From the NCBI RefSeq assembly GCF_002794255.1, contig NZ_PGGW01000071.1:62001-126000 (forward strand): a stretch of 64,000 bases of DNA, given 5' to 3'. Source of the DNA: Streptomyces carminius. GTDB taxonomy: Bacteria; Actinomycetota; Actinomycetes; Streptomycetales; Streptomycetaceae. Position numbers and translations under genes: made by a program. Numbering within the stretch: the stretch's first letter is position 1; the number at the start of each line of letters is the position of its first letter. The notes below the pieces were generated by a model that made no database searches, was not told the origin of the DNA, and was given only the letters and a program-made list of their open reading frames with translations. This document shows positions 8,265 through 16,536 of this stretch, piece by piece.

Positions 8265-9111
8265 TTCCGGCAACCGCGCCTGGGTGCCCGAGGCGGAGAT
8301 CGCCGACGACAACGACGAGATGGGCGACATGCCGCTGTCGATGCGGCTGTCGATAGCCGACACCCTCACCCTCGGCAACGCCACCTGCGGCTTCCTGGCC
8401 GTCTACTTCACCACCACCGGCGTGCTGATCCCGCATCTGACCGGCAGTGAGGTCGGCGGCATGGCGCGGCACAGCGCCGCCACCGCGGTGATGCTGATGC
8501 TGCTGGCGTCGGTGTTCGACCTGTTCGACGGGCTGGTGGCGCGCAAGCTGCGCAGCTCGGCGATGGGCGCGGAGCTGGACAACCTCTCCGACCTGATCAG
8601 CTTCGGGCTGGCGCCCGCGTACTTCGTGCTGGTGTGGGGGATGGTCGCCAACGACGCGCACCAGGGGGTCTCGGCACTCGCCGGGATCGTGGTGGTGCTG
8701 GCGGTGGTGCTGCGGCTCGCCCGGTTCTCCTGCGTCACCCTGCCCGACGGGGTGTTCCAGGGCATGCCCAGTCCCTTCGGGGCGCTGACGGTCGTCTCCA
8801 TCGTGCTGCTGGAGCTGCCCTTCGTCCCGACGCTCCTGGCGATCGTCGGAGTGGCCTGGCTGATGGTCAGCCGGGTGGAGTACCCCAAGCCGCGCGGTCT
8901 GCTGGCCGTGGCGATGCTGGGCTGGATCGTGCTGAGCATGGGCCTGCTGACGGCCTGGGCGTTCGACGCCCCGGGCGGTGAGCTGCTGCTGCAGACCGGC
9001 TGCGCGCTGCAGTTGGTGCTGGGCGCGGTGATTCCGCTGTTCGCCACGGCGCGGCGGGTCAACGCCTTCCGCGACAACCGGCGCGAGGCGCGGGCGGCGG
9101 CGAAGGCGTAG
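8251..9111 (+). CDS. pssA: CDP-diacylglycerol-serine O-phosphatidyltransferase
   Basis: Makes phosphatidylserine from CDP-diacylglycerol and serine, feeding psd upstream. The CDP-alcohol phosphatidyltransferase signature D-x2-DG-x2-AR-x8-G-x3-D-x3-D is complete, running from DLFDGLVAR to AELDNLSD (about residues 90-114). Six to seven hydrophobic segments follow, and the protein ends in a basic, cytosolic tail. The gene overlaps psd; TTG 8251 and GTG 8257 are both plausible starts, with no strong ribosome-binding site for either. A perfect terminator hairpin lies 34 bp downstream. Confidence 0.93.
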   Translation: MTVIDSGNRAWVPEAEIADDNDEMGDMPLSMRLSIADTLTLGNATCGFLAVYFTTTGVLIPHLTGSEVGGMARHSAATAVMLMLLASVFDLFDGLVARKLRSSAMGAELDNLSDLISFGLAPAYFVLVWGMVANDAHQGVSALAGIVVVLAVVLRLARFSCVTLPDGVFQGMPSPFGALTVVSIVLLELPFVPTLLAIVGVAWLMVSRVEYPKPRGLLAVAMLGWIVLSMGLLTAWAFDAPGGELLLQTGCALQLVLGAVIPLFATARRVNAFRDNRREARAAAKA

Positions 9112-9145
9112 CCGGCGGGGCCGCCGGCGCAGGACGGTTCGTCAA

Positions 9146-9187
9146 CCGGGGCGCCGGGGAGACCAGTTGGTCTCCCCGGCGCCCCGG
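9146..9187. terminator. Perfect 20-bp stem terminator (psd-pssA / glycerate kinase, convergent)
   Basis: CCGGGGCGCCGGGGAGACCA pairs perfectly with its complement across a 2-nt centre. It sits between the 3' ends of pssA and the convergent glycerate kinase gene and can serve both strands. Confidence 0.85.
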
Positions 9188-9313
9188 ACGCATGTGTCCG
9201 CCTGCCCCGCTACCCCGCCCGGCGCGTGTCACACCCCCGACCGCCGCGCCGGGCAGGCGGCCGGGGCCGCGACGTGGAGCGGCCCGGAGAAGCTCAGAGA
9301 GGCTCAGAGCGGC

Positions 9314-10462
9314 TCAGAGGTGTTCGGCCGCCAGGCGCTCGGCGACCCGCTCCAGCAGCGGGCCGGCCCGCTCCATGCAGACGGCCGGGTCCGGCTCCAG
9401 ATCGGTGAGCGGGTACGCCGCCCCGATCCCGGCGGCCCGCAGCTCCCCGGCGCCGAGGACCAGCCGGCCGCACACCGCGACCACCGGGCGGCCCGCCCGG
9501 CGGGCGGCGGCGGCCACCCCGGCGGGGGCCTTGCCGCGCAGGGTCTGGGAGTCCAGCGATCCCTCGCCGGTGATCACCAGATCGGCCCGCTCCAGGGCGT
9601 CCGCGAAGCCCAGCACCTCCAGCAGCACCTCGATGCCGGGCCGGAAGACCGCGTCCAGCGCGGCCAGCGCCCCGTAGCCCACCCCGCCCGCGGCGCCCGC
9701 GCCGGGCCACCGGGCGGCCTCGGCGGCCCGGTGGCCCAGGGACTGGGCCAGCACCCGGGCGTAGTGGGCGAGCGCGGTGTCCAGGAGCTCGACGTCGGCG
9801 GCGCTCGCGCCCTTCTGCGGGCCGTAGACGGCCGCGGCGCCCGTCTCCCCGGTGAGCGGGTTGTCGACGTCGCCGGCGAGGACGATCCGGGTGTCCCGCA
9901 GCCGTGGGTCCAGCCCCGTCAGATCGGCCGTCGCCAGCCCGCGCAGCGGGCCGCCGCCGGGGCCGAGCGGTCGCCCGTCGCGGTCGAGGAGACGGGCGCC
10001 CAGCGCGGTGAGCATGCCCGCGCCGCCGTCGGTCGTCGCCGAACCGCCGACTCCCAGGACGACGGTGCGCGCTCCCGCGTCCATGGCCGCCAGCAGCAGC
10101 TCGCCGGTGCCGTAGGTGGTGGCCGACAGCGGGGCGAAGACCCCTGCGGGCAGCTTCCGCAGCCCGGAGGCCTCGGCCAGCTCCACCACCGCGGTGCCGT
10201 CCCGCAGCGCGTACGAGGCGGTGACCGCCTTGCCGAGCGGCCCGGTGACCGCTGTCTGACGGAGCGTGAAGCCGCCCGCGACCGCGGCGGCGACGGTGCC
10301 GTCGCCGCCGTCCGCGACCGGCAGCGCCTCGACGGCCACCCCCGGGCGGACCCGGCGGATACCGGCCGCGACATGCCCGGCGACCTCCACCGCGTCGAGG
10401 GAGCCCTTGAACTTGTCCGCGGCGATCAGCACGCGTCCCGTCTGGGTGTGTGTTCCGTCCAC
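9314..10462 (-). CDS. Glycerate kinase (type I)
   Basis: Phosphorylates D-glycerate with ATP. The family signatures are present: VLIAADKFKGSLDA at the N-terminus, PVADGGDGTVAA, VVLGVGGSATTDGGAGM, VYGPQKGAS and VITGEGSLDSQTLRGKAPAG. The frame is open to 10561, but GTG 10462 places the conserved N-terminus correctly (382 residues, usual length ~380) and is preceded by GAGAGA. It is a monocistronic gene, divergent from the BCCT transporter. Whether it serves glyoxylate/serine metabolism linked to the glyoxylate-producing operon upstream is only a suggestion. Confidence 0.93.
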   Translation of the reverse strand: MDGTHTQTGRVLIAADKFKGSLDAVEVAGHVAAGIRRVRPGVAVEALPVADGGDGTVAAAVAGGFTLRQTAVTGPLGKAVTASYALRDGTAVVELAEASGLRKLPAGVFAPLSATTYGTGELLLAAMDAGARTVVLGVGGSATTDGGAGMLTALGARLLDRDGRPLGPGGGPLRGLATADLTGLDPRLRDTRIVLAGDVDNPLTGETGAAAVYGPQKGASAADVELLDTALAHYARVLAQSLGHRAAEAARWPGAGAAGGVGYGALAALDAVFRPGIEVLLEVLGFADALERADLVITGEGSLDSQTLRGKAPAGVAAAARRAGRPVVAVCGRLVLGAGELRAAGIGAAYPLTDLEPDPAVCMERAGPLLERVAERLAAEHL

Positions 10463-10933
10463 GTCGTCTCTCTCGTCCTCGCACCGGCTGTCGCCGTACC
10501 CGGGTACCCGGCACTCTAGAGGGTGCCCCCGCTCTCCCGGCGGGTCCGCGCCGTCCGGCACCCGCGGTCACCGCGCCGCCGGGGCCTGCCGGGCACGCCC
10601 CGGTGCGAGGCCGTCCCCCACCGCGCGCGTACCGGTCCCCGGGGATGGCGGCATGGCAGCACCTTCCGGCAGCGGTCCCGGGGAGGTTGTGCCCGAGCCG
10701 TCCCGGGTCGCCGGGGCGGGGAGTCGCGATCCGGTGCGCCTTCCCCGTCACCGCACCCGCCCGGGGCTACGGCCGACGCAGGCGGGCGCCCCTGCCCGAC
10801 GCGGTTCCGGTGCCGACGGGGTGACGGGGTGACGGGCCGGCGAACGGAACCGGAACCGGAGCCGGAAACACTTCCACCACCCACTCGGCGCGTCGCCAAC
10901 GGGCCGGAGAAGATCACACCATAGTGGGATGGC
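10463..10933. other. Divergent intergenic region, glycerate kinase / BCCT transporter
   Basis: No gene is supported. It contains the perfect palindrome GTACCCGGGTAC (10496-10507), a near palindrome GCACTCTAGAGGGTGC (10511-10526) whose minus-strand TAGAGT could be a -10 for the kinase, and a GGAACC/GGAGCC triplet repeat at about 10846-10868. No convincing -35 hexamer was found. Confidence 0.4.
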
Positions 10934-12604
10934 ATGAGCAGCGAAGTGACCACCTCCGCCCGGGGACCGGAGCCCGAACCGGACCCGGGGACCACCCGTA
11001 CGGACCCGCCGCCGGACATTCCCCTGATCGCCGTCGGTGTGGCGATGGTGCTGGCCGTGGTCGGCTGGGCCGCCATCGGCACGGACTCCTTCTCCGCCGC
11101 CTCCGGCGAGGCGCTCGACTGGGTGCTGGGCAACTTCGGCTGGCTGTTCACCCTGGCCGCCAACCTCTTCCTGGTGATGTGCGCGGTGTTCGCGCTCAGC
11201 CGCTTCGGCCGGATCCGGCTGGGGGCCGACACGGACAAGCCGGAGTTCACCAACCTGGCGTGGATCGCGATGATGTTCAGCGCGGGCATGGGCATCGGGC
11301 TGATGTTCTACGGGGTCGGCGAGCCGCTGACGTACTACGCCGACCCGCCGCCGTTCGCGGACGTCGAGAGCGGCACCGGCGGCGCCGAGCGCACCGCGCT
11401 GGAGTACTCCTTCTTCCACTGGGCGCTGCACCCCTGGGCGATCTACGGCGTCGCCGGGCTGGGGCTGGCGTACGCGACCTTCCGCAAGGGACGCGGCAAC
11501 CGCATCAGCTCCGTCTTCGTGCCGCTCCTCGGCGAGCGACGCGCGAACGGCCGGCCGGGCCGGGCCATCGACCTGCTGGCCGTCCTCGCCACCGTCTTCG
11601 GCACGGCCACCAGTCTGGGGCTGGGCGCCCTCCAGGTGGCCAGGGGCCTCGAGTTGACAGTGGGCTGGGAAGCCACCAGGGAGCTGGAGCTGCTGGTCAT
11701 CGCGGTGCTGTCGGCCGCGTTCGTGCTCTCGGCCTTCTCCGGCCTGCACCGGGGCATCAAGTGGCTGAGCAACACCAACGTCGTGCTCGTGGCGCTGCTG
11801 ATGCTGTTCGTCTTCCTGCTCGGCCCGACGGTGTTCGTCCTGGACGCGATTCCGGCCGGAGTCGGCGCCTACCTCCAGGACCTGGTGGTGCTCTCCTCAC
11901 GGACCGGCGCCTTCGGGAACAAGGAGTGGCTGGGCACCTGGACGATCTTCTACTGGGCCTGGTGGCTGTCGTGGGCGCCGTTCGTGGGCACCTTCATCGC
12001 GCGCATCTCCCGGGGCCGCACCGTCCGCGAGTTCCTCGCCGGCGTGCTGCTGGTGCCCAGCGGGGCGACCGTCGTCTGGTTCAGCGTGATGGGCGGCAGC
12101 GCCATGCGGATGGACGCCACCGGTGAGGCCGAACTGGCCGGGCGGCTGGATGAGGGGGTGGAGTCGGCGCTGTTCGGGCTGCTGGACGCGCTGCCGCTGA
12201 GCACGGTCACCTCCGTGGTCGCGATGGTCCTGGTGATGACCTACTTCGTCACCAGCGCCGACTCCGCCTCCCTGGTGATGGGCTCGCTGACCTCCGGCGG
12301 CGCCCTGCACCCGCGCAACTGGCTGGTCGTCACCTGGGGTGTGCTGATGGCGTCGGTGGCCGCCGTACTGCTGCTGGCCGGCGGGCTGACGGGTCTGCAG
12401 ACCGGGACGATCCTGGTGGCGCTGCCGTTCACGCTGGTGATGATCGCGCTGTGCTGGGCACTGCTGCGGGAACTGCGCACGGACCCCGGTGCCGGGCCGC
12501 CGCGCCGCCAGCCGGCGCACGGGATGCGCGACGCGGTGCGGCGGATGGTCGGCGAGGCCATGGAGGAGCACACCGCCCGCCGCCACCGGGAGGAGCAGCG
12601 GTGA
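10934..12604 (+). CDS. BCCT-family betaine/choline/carnitine transporter
   Basis: Integral membrane secondary transporter for trimethylammonium osmolytes. The 556-residue protein has about twelve hydrophobic segments, beginning IPLIAVGVAMVLAVVGW, and the family tryptophan-rich region IFYWAWWLSWAPFVGTFIAR (~335-354) followed by ISRGRTVREF. The SAGMGIGLMFYGVGEP segment early in the protein is also typical. A basic C-terminal tail (RRMVGEAMEEHTARRHREE) could be an osmosensing or regulatory domain, as known for some members. Substrate cannot be fixed from sequence. ATG 10934 was chosen; upstream signals are weak. Confidence 0.93.
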   Translation: MSSEVTTSARGPEPEPDPGTTRTDPPPDIPLIAVGVAMVLAVVGWAAIGTDSFSAASGEALDWVLGNFGWLFTLAANLFLVMCAVFALSRFGRIRLGADTDKPEFTNLAWIAMMFSAGMGIGLMFYGVGEPLTYYADPPPFADVESGTGGAERTALEYSFFHWALHPWAIYGVAGLGLAYATFRKGRGNRISSVFVPLLGERRANGRPGRAIDLLAVLATVFGTATSLGLGALQVARGLELTVGWEATRELELLVIAVLSAAFVLSAFSGLHRGIKWLSNTNVVLVALLMLFVFLLGPTVFVLDAIPAGVGAYLQDLVVLSSRTGAFGNKEWLGTWTIFYWAWWLSWAPFVGTFIARISRGRTVREFLAGVLLVPSGATVVWFSVMGGSAMRMDATGEAELAGRLDEGVESALFGLLDALPLSTVTSVVAMVLVMTYFVTSADSASLVMGSLTSGGALHPRNWLVVTWGVLMASVAAVLLLAGGLTGLQTGTILVALPFTLVMIALCWALLRELRTDPGAGPPRRQPAHGMRDAVRRMVGEAMEEHTARRHREEQR

Positions 12605-12612
12605 GGCGGCGC

Positions 12613-12650
12613 GGCGGCGCCCGCGGACGGTGAGGTCCGCGGGCGCCGCC
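12613..12650. terminator. Convergent terminator hairpin
   Basis: GGCGGCGCCCGCGGAC pairs perfectly (16 bp) with 12635-12650 across a 6-nt loop (GGTGAG). It lies between the 3' ends of the BCCT gene and the convergent ABC operon. Confidence 0.85.
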
Positions 12651-12664
12651 CGGCCGCGGTGGGG

Positions 12665-13663
12665 TCAGGGGACGTACGTGCGGCCCCGGATCAGGATGAA
12701 CGCCACGACGGCCGCGCTCAGGGCGAACAGGATCGCCGCGCCGGTCCACTGCATGGCCGCCATCTGCGAGTGGGGCAGGTAGTCGACCGCCCAGCCCACC
12801 ACCTCGTTCTTCTCCAGGCAGGCCTGGCTCCCCCGCTCGGTTTCCAGGGTGCAGGTGCTCCAGCCCAGGGTCTCCCCGGAGGCGGTGAGGTAGGACTGGT
12901 CGAGTTCGTGGGCGCCCGTGGGGAGTTCGGGGAAGGGCGCCTCCTCCCCGACCCCCTGCTCGGTGGTGACCCGGACCGGGCTGCCCAACTCGAGCCGGAG
13001 TCTGCTCCACACCGCCGTGAGCCCCAGACAGAACCCGAAGGTGACGACCATCGACGCCAGGACACGGCGCACCAGCAGGCCGATCGCCGCGCCCGTCACC
13101 GTCGTGAACAGGGTGAGACCCACCAGGACGGGACCGCTGGTGTCGAAGTACAGCGGGGAGGTCCAGTCGATGACGGCGGACTCCTTCTCCACCGGGGAGA
13201 GCCACCAGCCGTACAAGGACGAGAGCACCGCGGCCGCCGCCACGACCGCGGCCCCGGTCATGGCGAGCTTCGTCACCAGCCAGCGCGTGCGGCCGGCGGA
13301 CTGTGAGAGGACCAGCTTGGCGGTGCCGCTCTCCAGGTCCCCGGCGAACAGCGGCGCGCCCAGGAAGACGCCGGTCAGCAGGTGGGCGACGGCGAGCGCG
13401 AAGCCCGTCTGGTCCAGCGGGCCGCCGTCGAACTCCTCGAACCACACCTTCTCGAGCTCGCCGGGCCAGCCGAAGCCCTGGAGCTGGTCCACCACTTGTC
13501 CGCGCTGGTGGACCATCCAGGCGGCGCCCACCGCGGTGAGGGTGAGAACGGTCCAGAAGGCGGCCCGGTGCCGGCGCCACACCAGCCAGGTCATGCCGCG
13601 CAGCCGCGGGCCGCGGCGGGACGCGGCGGCCGGTGCGGCCGGGGGCTGGGTCAGGGCGCTCAT
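12665..13663 (-). CDS. ABC transporter permease (ABC-2 type), YtrA-operon class
   Basis: 332-residue membrane protein. An early hydrophobic segment (AAFWTVLTLTAVGAAWMV, ~35-52) is followed by FAGDLESGTAKLVLSQSAGRTRW, a motif typical of ABC-2 permeases that are integrated as one unit with an ATPase, and then by further segments including a C-terminal anchor (AILFALSAAVVAFILI). A long extracytoplasmic loop lies between ~210 and 300 and contains two Cys (STCTLE, QACLE). The ATG overlaps the stop codon of the ATPase gene (ATGA), so the two are co-translated. Substrate unknown. Confidence 0.85.
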   Translation of the reverse strand: MSALTQPPAAPAAASRRGPRLRGMTWLVWRRHRAAFWTVLTLTAVGAAWMVHQRGQVVDQLQGFGWPGELEKVWFEEFDGGPLDQTGFALAVAHLLTGVFLGAPLFAGDLESGTAKLVLSQSAGRTRWLVTKLAMTGAAVVAAAAVLSSLYGWWLSPVEKESAVIDWTSPLYFDTSGPVLVGLTLFTTVTGAAIGLLVRRVLASMVVTFGFCLGLTAVWSRLRLELGSPVRVTTEQGVGEEAPFPELPTGAHELDQSYLTASGETLGWSTCTLETERGSQACLEKNEVVGWAVDYLPHSQMAAMQWTGAAILFALSAAVVAFILIRGRTYVP

Positions 13664-14625
13664 GCCGCGGTCCTCCGCAGGTGGTGGGGGTCGCTGCCCG
13701 GGTCGTCGAGCCGGGAGTCCGGGCTGATCATCGGGGGTGCCCCGGGAGTACGCAGATAGGCGAGCAGCAGCTCCTCCATGTTCGGCTCGGCCGTCTGCCA
13801 GGCGCCCTGGACCGGGCCGTGGGGACGGACCAGGGCACTGATCTGCCGCCCGACGGTGCGGGACTCGACGACGGTGTGGCGGGCGAGCTCCGGCGGCAGC
13901 GCGCCGCCGGTGCCGACCCCGGTGACCAGGGTGTGCGCGGAGAGCAGCTCGTCCACCTCGCCCGCCAGCCGCAGTCCGCCCGCGGCGACGACGAGGAGGT
14001 AGTCGCACACCTCCTCCAGCTCGGTGAGCATGTGGGAGGACATCAGCACGGTGGTGCCGTGCTCGGTGGCCTCGGCCAGCAGGGTGCCCATCAGCTCGCG
14101 GCGCACCAGCGGGTCGAGGTCGGACATCGGCTCGTCGAGCATGAGCAGCCCGGGCCGCTTGCCGAAGGCGAGGGCGAAGGCCACCCGGGTGCGCTGGCCG
14201 CCGGAGAGGGTGCCCGTCCTGGCGTGGAGGGGGATGCCGCCGGCCCGGACGATGTCCTCGGCCGCCCGCTGGTCCCAGTGCGGGTTCAGCTCCCGGCCCA
14301 GCCGCAGGGTCTCGGCCACGGTGAAGCGCCTGAACAGCGGCTTCTCCTGGGAGAGGAAGGAGACCCGGTGGTCGGCCTCCGGCGAGCCCGGTCCCGCGCC
14401 GAACACCCGGATGCTCCCGGTGCTCGGCTCCAGCAGGCCCGCCGCCATGCCCATCAGGGTGGTCTTGCCGGCGCCGTTGGGACCCACCAGCCCGCATATC
14501 CGGCCCGCGGGCAGCCGGAAGGAGCAGTCCCGCAGCGCCCAGCCCCGGCGGTACTTCCTGCCCAGTCCGCGGGCCTCGATCGCGGACGCGGGGGGTCGGG
14601 CCCCGTGCCCCGTGCCGTCACTCAT
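13660..14625 (-). CDS. ABC transporter ATP-binding protein
   Basis: 321-residue cytoplasmic ATPase partner of the downstream permease. Walker A is GPNGAGKTT (~49-57), the Q-loop lies in FLSQEKPLF, the signature is LSGGQR (~139), Walker B is LLMLDEP, and the switch His is in SSHMLTE. The C-terminal ~80 residues form the regulatory extension seen in drug/peptide exporters. It overlaps the GntR gene upstream and the permease downstream, giving a compact three-gene GntR-ATPase-permease operon like ytr-type cell-envelope stress operons. The stress role is inferred from the arrangement. Confidence 0.92.
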   Translation of the reverse strand: MSDGTGHGARPPASAIEARGLGRKYRRGWALRDCSFRLPAGRICGLVGPNGAGKTTLMGMAAGLLEPSTGSIRVFGAGPGSPEADHRVSFLSQEKPLFRRFTVAETLRLGRELNPHWDQRAAEDIVRAGGIPLHARTGTLSGGQRTRVAFALAFGKRPGLLMLDEPMSDLDPLVRRELMGTLLAEATEHGTTVLMSSHMLTELEEVCDYLLVVAAGGLRLAGEVDELLSAHTLVTGVGTGGALPPELARHTVVESRTVGRQISALVRPHGPVQGAWQTAEPNMEELLLAYLRTPGAPPMISPDSRLDDPGSDPHHLRRTAA

Positions 14626-15085
14626 CCGTTCTCCTCACTCCGTGCTCTCGATGCGCTCGGTGTTCTCGATGCGCCGGCGCGCCCGGCGCCCCCCGGGGCC
14701 GCGCCCCGGCGGCGTACCGCTCCTCCAGCACCGACGCGACCAGGGCGGCCACGTCCTCACGCTCCAGGCCCGCCTCGTGGGCCCGGTCCGTCCATGCCTC
14801 CAGTTCCGCCCGCAGCGGGGAGTCCGCCGCCGCCTGGGGGCGGGCCAGCGAGCGCCGCACGAAGGTGCCCAGGCCCGGTCTCGGTTCGACCAGGCCCTCC
14901 CGTTCCAGCTCGCGGTACGCCTTGAGCGTGGTGTTCGGGTTGACCGCGCAGGACTCCGCCACCTCCCGGGCGGTCGGCAGCCGGTCACCCGGGGCCAGGA
15001 TTCCCAGCCTGAGGGCCTGCCCGACCTGCTGGACGATCTGCTGGTAGGCGGCAGTCCCGTTCCGTCTGTCAATCCGGAACTCCAC
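14618..15085 (-). CDS. GntR-family regulator, YtrA subfamily
   Basis: 155-residue repressor with an N-terminal winged helix (AAYQQIVQQVGQALRLGIL..PGDRLPTAREVAESCAVNPNTTLKAY) and only a short C-terminal part (~70 residues, VASVLEERYAAG). This is the hallmark of the YtrA subgroup, which lacks a large effector domain. It is the first gene of the ABC operon and overlaps the ATPase start. GTG 15085 is the start, preceded by AGGTGA. An imperfect palindrome overlapping its promoter (15095-15114) is the likely autoregulatory site. Confidence 0.92.
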   Translation of the reverse strand: MEFRIDRRNGTAAYQQIVQQVGQALRLGILAPGDRLPTAREVAESCAVNPNTTLKAYRELEREGLVEPRPGLGTFVRRSLARPQAAADSPLRAELEAWTDRAHEAGLEREDVAALVASVLEERYAAGARPRGAPGAPAHREHRAHREHGVRRTDE

Positions 15086-15094
15086 ACCATCACC

Positions 15095-15114
15095 TATTTA
15101 GCTAGTTGAGTAGT
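15095..15114. promoter_or_regulatory. Putative YtrA-type operator/promoter
   Basis: CTATTTAGCTAGTTGAGTAG is an imperfect 20-bp palindrome (14 of 20 symmetric positions) centred on CTAG, in an AT-rich island just upstream of the GntR gene. On the minus strand it contains TAGCTA/TAAATA, which could be the -10, so binding would block the operon promoter. Confidence 0.55.
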
Positions 15115-15257
15115 GGAATAATGAAGGGCGGGCCGGGAAGCTGTCAAACACCCAGCCCGGCAGTGGAGTCGGCGACTCCCCGAGAACAGGCGGGACCCCG
15201 CCCACCGCACTCGCGGGCCGGCGGGCCGCCCACACGGGCCGCGAACACGAGAAAGGC

Positions 15258-15300
15258 GTCCGGCCGTGTTCCGCCCCGGCGGGGCGGAACACGGCCGGAC
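15258..15300. terminator. Long perfect hairpin terminator
   Basis: A 21-bp arm (GTCCGGCCGTGTTCCGCCCC...) pairs perfectly with 15280-15300 around a single base. It lies just downstream of the VapB-like gene on the minus strand and isolates it from the YtrA-type operon. Confidence 0.85.
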
Positions 15301-15323
15301 ACCGCCCGGTCCGCGCGGACCGG

Positions 15324-15524
15324 CTACCCCTCCTGGATCCTGGGCTCCCCGTCGACCTCCCGCAGCCGCCCGGACACCTCCCCCGTACGCATCTCCGTAC
15401 GGTGGCCGCGGGCGATGTAGTCGCGGACGACCGCCTCGACCGCGTCCTGCGGATTGCTGATCCCGGCCAGCACCATGACCTCGACGACCAGTTCCGCGTC
15501 GAGCACTACCTGCACCTTCGCCAC
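15324..15524 (-). CDS. Small VapB-like protein (possible antitoxin-type DNA-binding protein)
   Basis: 66 residues, starting with a beta-strand-like VAKVQVVLDAELVVEVM and a helix ISNPQDAVEAVVRDYIARGHR. This is the strand-helix-helix order of short VapB/DUF2191-type antitoxins. GTG 15524 follows GGGGAAGG with good spacing. No toxin gene (PIN, Fic or similar) is next to it; instead it is divergent from an HTH gene and a Clp-N gene, with a shared inverted-repeat regulatory region. It may be a stand-alone regulator. A toxin-antitoxin role is unproven. Confidence 0.7.
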   Translation of the reverse strand: MAKVQVVLDAELVVEVMVLAGISNPQDAVEAVVRDYIARGHRTEMRTGEVSGRLREVDGEPRIQEG

Positions 15525-15552
15525 GTCGGCACCTTCCCCTTCGTCAACCAAG

Positions 15553-15587
15553 GTTGACACTTGCGCACTGTCAACGTAAATTGACAC
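15553..15587. promoter_or_regulatory. Near-consensus promoter overlapping an inverted-repeat operator; leaderless HTH gene
   Basis: TTGACA (15554-15559), 17 bp, then TAAATT (15577-15582) is close to the vegetative consensus. The expected start point falls on or next to ATG 15590, implying leaderless mRNA. GTTGACA (15553-15559) and TGTCAAC (15569-15575) form a perfect 7-bp inverted repeat with a 9-bp spacer that covers the -35 and spacer. A third TTGACAC half-site sits at 15581-15587. Confidence 0.7.
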
Positions 15588-15589
15588 AC

Positions 15590-15814
15590 ATGGCCGGATC
15601 AGAGGCAAGAGAGGCGGTCGACACCGCCGAGGCCGCCATGGACCGCGACCCCCGAGTGGGCCTGCGGGCCGTCGCCGCACTGCGGCGGCTGGTGGAGCGG
15701 CTGGAAGCGCTGCAGGTGGACAACGCGCGCCGGCAGGGCTGGTCCTGGGAGGAGATCGGGGCCGCCTTGGGCGTGAGCAGGCAGGCCGTGCACAAGAAAC
15801 ACGCGAGGAGGTAG
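15590..15814 (+). CDS. Small helix-turn-helix protein
   Basis: 74-residue protein. After an acidic/Ala-rich helix (ALRRLVERLEALQVDNARRQGW), the C-terminal half is a clear HTH, WSWEEIGAALGVSRQAVHKK, with the recognition helix at the very end. ATG 15590 is chosen over in-frame TTG/GTG codons upstream because a promoter places the transcript start at this ATG. It is followed after 6 bp by the Clp-N gene, so the two are co-transcribed; the inverted repeat upstream is its likely autoregulatory site. Confidence 0.85.
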   Translation: MAGSEAREAVDTAEAAMDRDPRVGLRAVAALRRLVERLEALQVDNARRQGWSWEEIGAALGVSRQAVHKKHARR

Positions 15815-15820
15815 ACGGGA

Positions 15821-16438
15821 ATGTTCGAAAGGTTCACCCGCGAGGCCCGTGCGGCGGTCGTGGGAGCGCAGGAGGAGGCCCGCGAACTCGGGCACGGCTG
15901 GATCGGCACCGAGCATCTGCTGCTCGCCGTGCTGCGGCGGCCGGACGAGCCGGGCGCGGCGACACTGGCCCGGCTGGGCCTGGACTCCGAGGCGGTACGG
16001 GCGGCCTCGGAACGGCTCACGGACCGCGGCGGGGACGGGGTCGACGAGACCGACGCGGAGGTGCTGCGGGCTCTGGGCATCGACCTGGCGGAGGTACGGC
16101 GCCGCGCCGAGGAGACCTTCGGCCCCGGGGCACTGGACCGGCTCACCGAGCCGCCGGACGAGCGCGGCGGGCCGCGTTCGGTCCTGCCGTTCCGGCGCGG
16201 CGGCCGGAACCGGCGGCACCGGCGGCACCTCCGGTTCACCCCGCAGGCCAGGAAGTCGCTGGAGCTGTCCCTGCGCGAGGCGCTCGCGCTGAAGGACAAC
16301 CACATCGGCGTGGAGCACCTGGTACTGGGGGTGCTGCGCTCCGGCGACCGGCTCGTCGGCGAGCTGTTCGCCCGGCTGGGCCTGGACCCGAAGACCGTGC
16401 GGGCCCGGGTGATCGCCGAGCTGCGCCGCGCGGCGTAG
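15821..16438 (+). CDS. Clp N-domain protein (double Clp-N repeat, no ATPase)
   Basis: 205 residues containing two Clp-N repeats: FTREARAAVVGAQEEARELGHGWIGTEHLL (part of repeat one, ~5-34) and LRFTPQARKSLELSLREALALKDNHIGVEHLVLG (repeat two, ~138-170), joined by a basic linker (RRGGRNRRHRRH). The AAA+ modules of ClpA/ClpC are absent. Clp-N domains bind substrates or adaptors, so the protein could be an adaptor, decoy or sensor for the Clp protease. Co-transcribed with the HTH gene upstream, with which it may form a functional pair. Confidence 0.85.
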   Translation: MFERFTREARAAVVGAQEEARELGHGWIGTEHLLLAVLRRPDEPGAATLARLGLDSEAVRAASERLTDRGGDGVDETDAEVLRALGIDLAEVRRRAEETFGPGALDRLTEPPDERGGPRSVLPFRRGGRNRRHRRHLRFTPQARKSLELSLREALALKDNHIGVEHLVLGVLRSGDRLVGELFARLGLDPKTVRARVIAELRRAA

Positions 16439-16536
16439 CGGCCCCGGCGCCGGAGCGGCCGGCTCCGCGGCAGCGCGGGGCCGGCCCCGGCGCGGACGGC
16501 GGCCCCGGCCCGGGCCCGGGCGCGGACGGCCCCGCG

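Noticed and set aside
15324..15524. Complete VapBC toxin-antitoxin pair
   Set aside because: No PIN-domain or other toxin gene is adjacent on either strand.
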